Shown here: one piece after another, positions 58,401 through 64,000 of the stretch
Layout of the letters: every line of letters starts with the position of its first letter
Position numbering within the stretch: the first letter of the stretch is position 1
Source of the DNA: Schistosoma mansoni
Lineage: Eukaryota; Platyhelminthes; Trematoda; Strigeidida; Schistosomatidae
Length of the DNA: 64,000 bases
NCBI RefSeq assembly: GCF_000237925.1
Contig: NC_031502.1
Coordinates: 53,457,120 to 53,521,119, forward strand
Direction: 5' to 3'
Notes under the pieces: generated by a model
The model's database searches: none
What the model saw: only the letters and a program-made list of their open reading frames with translations
What the model was told of the DNA's origin: nothing
Translations under genes and position numbers: made by a program

Positions 58401-59995
58401 TATTGTCAGTTACCCTTCCTATGAAGATTTTTCCACCATTGCTCTTTTCGGCTATTTTTGCTGTTCCCGTTAACTTGGACTGTTTTTTTTATATTCGAAA
58501 CGAGGATCCAAATTAATTTTCGTCAACCATCAAATTTCCTCCCTGTAATTTTAGTTTTTCTCATTCTTGTGAAGGATGGACCCTAATTTTTATTATGTCT
58601 CCACTGACAATTGTGGACTCGGTGGCTTTTTAAATACTTCCTTTTTATGTTTTTCTATCATGATAATATAAGTCTTGTATATTGATTTTAAAGTTTATTG
58701 AGTTGGAGTCAACGCATAACGATCCTAATAGAGGAAAAATAGTTGAAATTACAATGGTTGTTAATTGCTTGAATTTGGAATCTTGAAAAATTCTTTCCTC
58801 CTTAAAATAAGTAAGGTATATACATCCTTTCCTAATGCATATTTTAAGGACTCGTCATAAATTTAAAGACGTCAGTATAACTCTATTCAACAACTCAGTT
58901 TTATCAGTATCAGGAATTGATGATTCATATACTGATATTCTATAAAAGTTCTTTAATTTGCATTAAACGGTCGATATAAACCATTCTCTGAAGTTTAACA
59001 CGAGGACCATAATTTTTCATTAGACTATCCAGGTTTGCAATAGGAAATTTACTAAAAGGCAAATAACTCGTTCTTAAAGAGTTGAGGTCATTAATAACTA
59101 TGAAGCGCATGTCTGTAATCTTTCTAATTCCATGATAGTAGTAGTAACACTTTCTTTGATTGATCTAAATAGAGTAAACTATCAGAATACTGTAGAATCT
59201 AGTAACATCTCCCAAACAGCACTTATTAAATCCATTATGTTGCTTAAACCTTAGAAAAAGCTTTTTGAGAATGATAGAAGTGACAGGAGCATCCCAACAG
59301 TTAGCCAATCAAATAATATTAATAAATCTTTAACATTTTGTCGATAAATATTTAAGTCACCTGTTTATAGCCAGTTCATTCAAAAGGAAGGAATTTTCGA
59401 CTACTCAAGTTTCTCTCCATGACAATAAATCATATCAGAATTGGACTAATTTCTTTAAAACATTCATTTGTTGTTTGGTAAAACAATAGAATTTCAGGAA
59501 TTAGTCCTAAATATTATCAAATATTCTTCTTATTTCTTCCTTAGACAATACAATATTGATAAAAATAATCAAATGGACAGAATAAAATAAGTAACAACAA
59601 ATAAGTCAATAATAGTAATAGTTACTAAGATTTATGTCGTATGTTATTCAATCCTACTTCTAGTAACTATGCTGTTAAAGAAATATAAATCAAAGTATTG
59701 ACTTGTTTGGAAAACCGAATTGAGAAAAAGTATTACAAATCGCAAATCTTCAAGGATAGTGTGTTAGTTAGTGAGAAGAGATAGAGAGAATAATATTAAG
59801 AGAACGTCTGAACTGTGAACTAGCTCTGAAATCTGAAGATCATAGACAGTGTTTGTATAATTATTCATCATAGTTTTGTAACTTACAGAAATAATGGGTT
59901 AAATCGCTTTCAACGTTTTTTAGAATAAATCGGTTATTATTTAGTTTTTCGCGTTATAGGATAGTAGGATTAAATGTACATCATGTTGTAAAATT
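55451..59995. other. Long spacer downstream of the helical-protein gene
   Basis: A 4.5-kb stretch with no family A or B repeats, unusual for this window. Its proximal part should hold the 3' UTR of the gene on the minus strand. No clear poly-A signal was picked out. Confidence 0.45.
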
Positions 59996-60555
59996 TTAGT
60001 AAGTTTCTAACTCATTTAACTCTGAAATAGTTGCTTCTGATAATGAATAAGATGAAAGAGCTTCTGACATATCATGCATTTCTTGCTCAACGCCATACAG
60101 TTCTCGTAGATGTACACCTTTAATTGGTCTCTCAGTACGTGCTGTAAATGTTTCATCCTTAGGTTGATTAGAATATGATTGACGACTTTTAAAACTTTCA
60201 CCACTCAATTTATTAGTATCATATGCTTTTCTAGTTGTTTGAAGCAAATAGAAACGTGCAGCTGCTTCAGCGGCTTCTCGTTTTTCTGATTCATTACCTG
60301 GATGATTTACTGATGCAACAGCTTCTAATTTCTTACGAACAGACGGTGGCATTAAAAGACTACGTAAACCTCTTAACCTATTCTCATCACCAATTTCTGT
60401 TGCTGACTTTGGTGGTGTTTCGTCAATTTCTTCATCACCCTGAGTTTTGCTTTCTTTTCTTGACAATTTATCTTGGTTTAATTCTTGTTTACGTTTAACT
60501 TCATGATCCATCATTTTTTGTATTTGTTGCCGGTGGATATTCATAACGGAAAATT
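59996..60555 (-). CDS. Terminal exon of the unrecognised helical protein
   Basis: The 560-nt exon is open from the acceptor to the stop codon. Its codon pattern differs from the surrounding A+T-rich spacer: it encodes a balanced protein with many charged residues, which AT-rich noise does not give. An internal Met (60544) could be mistaken for a start, but the in-phase junction with the 88-nt exon argues that translation comes from upstream. Confidence 0.7.
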
Positions 60556-62305
60556 CTGTAAAGGATAAAAAGGACAGGACAAACTTAATTTAAGTTTAAC
60601 ACTATTTTTATTGACAATTAAATGCGATTAGATGGAAAGAGACTTTGTGTTCAATATTCATTTAATTTATTTATGCCTTGTTAAAGATTTCTGACTGTTG
60701 CTGAATACACTATTGTTTTTTTAATAACATTAATAAAGAACAAAATAGAACCGTTAGCCTATAGTAGTTAGATTAATGCAACAGAATGATGATGCTGTTG
60801 GTCCATTATTTTGACGCCAATTAAATCAGACGATGGTGATGTCGACGGGCTCACCACTTTAGTGGCCCGATATCTGACTCTAGTAATATCGTATGATTGA
60901 TTGTTATGGAAATATACATGTCGCCAATCCTCGTATATAAACATCGACTTAAATCGCGTTAGTGAGTAACGGGATTAAATAAATCAAATACGAGAATGAA
61001 GCTTGAATACATATACTTTGTGCACTCATTGATCTAGGATGACAATCAGGGGAACGAAGCGAAGGAAGCGAAGATAAGAGAGTGAAGCGAAATGACACTC
61101 AGTGGAGGAGAGTGAGCCAATTCGATTTGACGAAGAGTGAATCGATATTTATAGTCATACAAAAATAAGCTATCGACCTATGATGAATAAGATCAGAAGT
61201 ACACACACATACGCTCATATAAAAACAGTCAGGATTGATAAGCAGATAATTAACAAGATCAAAGTGTGACTCGAAGAGAATGAGTAGATTGGCTTGTCCG
61301 GAAGCTAGAATAAGCTGTGTGGGCTTGACGTAGCAACCAACACTACAATTCTGTAAATACGTTATCTCTAATCCTCTGATAAAGAATGAGAGATTCATTT
61401 CGATTTTAAATATAGCTTGGGAATTTCTATATAGATTTTGATGGAAAGTGAACATTTCAAACCATGAAAATTCCCTACAAAATATTCAAATTAACACCCA
61501 ATTAAAATCTTACAGTCACATCATTTTTACGATGGTTCAGTTAGGGAAACTGGGAGCAAAAATTGATTCATCAGATCAAATACAGCGGTTAAATATCTGA
61601 GTATAACTGAATAAATCTAATAACTGGTAGATTTTTTCTCGTTTATAAATCTGAATAAAGTAAGATCAATTCTTCATTTCACAAAAATCTCCAATTGATT
61701 AGTAAGTCAGTCAGAATCAAAAGCGCTTAGGGTTATTGTCCATAGTTTGAAAGACAGTTTTTAATTTTCAGAAGGGGGTTTTGTGGAGATTTTTAGTAAT
61801 TTTATATAGTTGAAATCATGAGGCGATTGAAGTCAGACATTATCACCGTTGGATGCTGGCTCAGTGGTCTAGTGATTAATTGCTCGCGCGCGAGACTGAT
61901 AGGTCCTGGGTTAGAATCTCGTGGAGCGGGGTCGTGGATGCGCACTGTTGAGGAGTCTCACAATGGGACGAAACGGCCGTCCAGTGCTTCGAGGTTTCCC
62001 GTAGTGGTCTAGCTTCAATTTACTCATGATTTCAACTATATAAAATTACTAAAATCTCCACAAAACCCCATTCTGATTAACAATGTAATGGTTAATCTCT
62101 TTTCCTTCTTATTAAATCTTATTGAATTAATTATGAGTTAACTGCATTTTCTTTGATAAGAATTTTCTCTTATAAAAGCTACTATAAATCAAATGAAAAT
62201 CATGATACATTTCATACCAGCAGATTTTAATTCTTCTTCTTTCTGTTTCTGCAACTTGAACAAATATCGACGCATGACATCAGCACGTATAGTATCAGTA
62301 TGAAG
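59996..62305 (-). CDS. C-terminal two exons of an unrecognised charged helical protein
   Basis: Exon 62305-62218 (88 nt) has a polypyrimidine tract and AG on its 5' side and the donor GTATGA after it. It encodes LHTDTIRADVMRRYLFKLQK and more. It ends in phase 1 and joins exon 60555-59996 (acceptor TTTACAG), restoring a Glu codon at the junction and continuing for 185 residues to a stop. The joined 215-residue segment is rich in Lys, Glu, Gln and Arg and probably forms a coiled coil over its first 70 residues. It then has an Ala/Glu-rich helix (AAEAAARFYLLQ) and an acidic Ser-rich end. Upstream exons must exist beyond 62305 but I could not identify them. I do not recognise the family; a cytoskeletal or ciliary protein would fit the composition but nothing proves it. 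The intron (60556-62217) contains a family B SINE and another repeat. Confidence 0.7.
60836..61480. repeat. Candidate dispersed repeat in a gene intron
   Basis: A block with GTATATAAACATCG, GGAACGAAGCGAAGGAAGCG and GAAGCTAGAATAAGCTGTGT; its composition is unlike the flanks. A 118-codon frame on the minus strand (61455-61099) has no gene-like context. Confidence 0.3.
61768..62080 (+). mobile_element. Family B SINE, hairpin-ended short form, inside a gene intron
   Basis: Long inverted ends (CAGAAGGGGGTTTTGTGGAG and its complement near 62070) enclose a tRNA-like block with A box TGGTCTAGTGA and a damaged B box (GGTTAGAATCT), and a ribozyme whose core starts TTGAGGA. It lies in the intron of the helical-protein gene, antisense to it. 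Confidence 0.75.
62218..62305 (-). CDS. Small 88-nt internal exon upstream of the terminal exon
   Basis: It is too short to stand out as an open frame. It is supported by TTTCAG before CTTCATAC, by the donor G|GTATGA, by its charged helical translation and by exact phase agreement with the exon starting at 60555. Confidence 0.6.
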
Positions 62306-62377
62306 CTGAAATATAATTCAATGAAAACATTATGATGAAATAAAGCAAGCGTATAAAATAAATTTAACTATCAATAT

Positions 62378-62708
62378 GAGGTTGTGGAGATTATTATATT
62401 TTTGATTGAGATTATGAAGCGATTGATGTTAGAAAACCATTGAAAACATGAAGGCACTGAATGCCCGTCTCATCCTATTGTGGGACTCCTCAGCATTACA
62501 TCAGGTTAGACACTAACACTGTTGGATGCCGGCTCAGTGGTCCAGAGGTTAAGCGTTCGCACGCGAAAGTGAAGGTCATGGGTTCGAATCCCACAAGCGG
62601 GATTGTAGATGCGCACTGCTGAGGAGTCCCATAATAGGACATAAACGGCCGTCCAGTGCTTCCGGGCTTTCAGTGGTGGTTTAACATATATCGATCTGTG
62701 ATTCAATA
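62378..62708. mobile_element. Family B composite with inverted end
   Basis: A minus-strand tail and ribozyme remnant (62378-62500) is joined to a plus-strand tRNA-like block (B box GGTTCGAATCC) and ribozyme (62595-62660). The latter keeps CTGAGGA and GTC but has GGACATAAAC in place of GGACGAAAC. Confidence 0.7.
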
Positions 62709-63088
62709 AAAAAATAAATCTAAGTTGGACATTTATTTAGAAAATAGGGATTTTTTTTTGGAAATCGATTATTAACCAAAACTTTTAGACCTATGAATGA
62801 ATCATAAAAAAATAATACGTTGTTATTATGAAAGAACTAAATTCATCATAAAATAATCGAATTAGTTTATATCTAATAAAATTTGTTATCAAATTATGAG
62901 AAGATGTAACATAAGGATATTGGATCATAGAAACATATTACCAGTATTCAGGGTTGTCAACTAAGTACATTGATTTGAAATGATAACATAATTAGATTTG
63001 TGAAAAATGTTACACACTTGATATATCAAATATAGTACTCAAGACTAGATTACTTTATTTCTTATCATTCAAACTTTATTATTATTAT

Positions 63089-63345
63089 CAGAAGAGGGTT
63101 TTGTGGAGATTTTAATAATTTTATAGAGTTGAGATCATGAGTCAGTTGAAGCTAAACCACCATGGAAAACCTGGAAGCATTGGACGACCGTTTCGTCCCA
63201 TTGTGGGACTTCTCAACAGTGCGCATCCACGATCCCGCACTCACGAGATTCTAACCCAGGACCTATCAGTCTCGCGCGCGAGCAATTAATCACTAGACCA
63301 CTGAGCCAGCATCCAACAGTGTTAGTGTCTAACCTGTTGTACTTC
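63089..63345 (-). mobile_element. Family B SINE copy
   Basis: It contains the complete tail (CAGAAGAGGGTTTTGTGGAG), a ribozyme with TTGAGAA in its core, and the tRNA-like block. TTATTATTATTAT-like sequence lies on both sides, but it is too simple to prove a duplication. Confidence 0.7.
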
Positions 63346-64000
63346 AATTTAATTATTATTATTAGCCAAACCTTTGTTTTTCATCAAATACACAATACAT
63401 GTATGTTACATAACACATAGAATAAAATGTATTTCTAAATATAGAGATATATAGAAATTTCACTATACTTTTTGAATTCCTTCAAAATCTAGATACTCTA
63501 GGTAAAATTTAGTTATATATTTGCAAGGAAATTTCACTGGATAGTCAAATATATATAAAAGGAAAAAACGTTCATAGTGGTCTTATCTCATTGTTTTGTT
63601 GAAAATCTGTAACTAAGCTATAAATCTGGATTTAGTCAATGAGAAACTTTAAATCTAAACTTTGTATGTGCTGGACGAACTGATGTTCTCGAATGGATTT
63701 CTACTCAGGTTACATGGTGTTACTGATGTAAATGTTACCAGTAAACTATTTTATCATCCATCATCTTTATATATCGTTCAGATGAATATACTGTATGTCA
63801 AATTAAACGATTTTCTAGGTTAAAAACTCAACTAAAGTACAAATTTCCTACTTGACAGGTATTAAATCATTTAACACAACATAAGCTGAACTTTATGACA
63901 TTCAAACACTTTGTTTATCCGTAATTTATTTTCATTTATTGTTATATTTTCTTTTTAAAACAGAAAAGGGAATTCAAATCTTTTGATTTAGAGATAATGT

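Noticed and set aside
60235-60498. 87-codon plus-strand frame, and a 62-codon minus frame at 60016
   Set aside because: Shadows of the terminal exon of the helical-protein gene.
61099-61455. 118-codon minus-strand frame
   Set aside because: Lies in a repeat-like block within an intron and has no conserved motif.
63077-63364. Target-site duplication of ATT repeats around the family B copy at 63089
   Set aside because: Both flanks are simple ATT repeats, so the match is not informative.

Overview
The window reads as gene-poor, strongly A+T-rich nuclear DNA of a blood fluke (Schistosoma or a close relative). The evidence is its repeat content: SMalpha-type tRNA-derived SINEs that carry hammerhead ribozymes, RTE-clade (SR2-like) retrotransposon ends with a TAAG-type tail, and a Penelope-like element. 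Two spliced genes, both on the minus strand, sit among these repeats. The species cannot be fixed from the sequence alone.

Gene 1 (18022-26586, minus) is a PITX-class homeobox gene. Two exons join in phase at the homeodomain 46/47 intron position and give one complete K50 homeodomain. Very long Asn/Ser-rich tails flank it, and no OAR motif is visible. The 5.5 kb intron is full of SINE and RTE debris. Gene 2 (59996-62305, minus) is represented by its last two exons. They encode the charged, helical C-terminus of a protein I do not recognise.

The rest is repeats and A+T-rich spacer. Family A is the SMalpha type: a unique head, a tRNA-like pol III promoter, then a hammerhead ribozyme. Copies lie at 9.9-10.5, 13.2-13.5, 14.9-15.4, 21.2-21.5 and 49.9-50.2 kb; four insertions have perfect 13-16 bp target-site duplications. 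Family B is a second, more numerous tRNA-plus-hammerhead family with a different stem I and inverted-repeat ends, with about 20 copies or fragments; three have perfect 12-14 bp duplications. Family A cores are intact at 10382 (+), 15053 (-) and 49891 (-). Family B cores are intact at 4559 (-) and 40217 (-), and nearly so at 27165 (+) and 44597 (-). All other copies have core mutations.

Other elements are: RTE pieces (1.8, 3.2-3.7, 5.3, 7.6-8.7, 24.5 and 36.6-36.8 kb); a decayed Penelope-like element with GIY-YIG remains (35.1-36.0 kb); a 65-bp-arm palindrome (51.6-51.9 kb); an LTR-like family in three copies (2.0-2.5, 48.7-49.3, 49.4-49.8 kb); several other dispersed families; and long TA microsatellites. 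No CRISPR array, rRNA or functional tRNA gene was seen.
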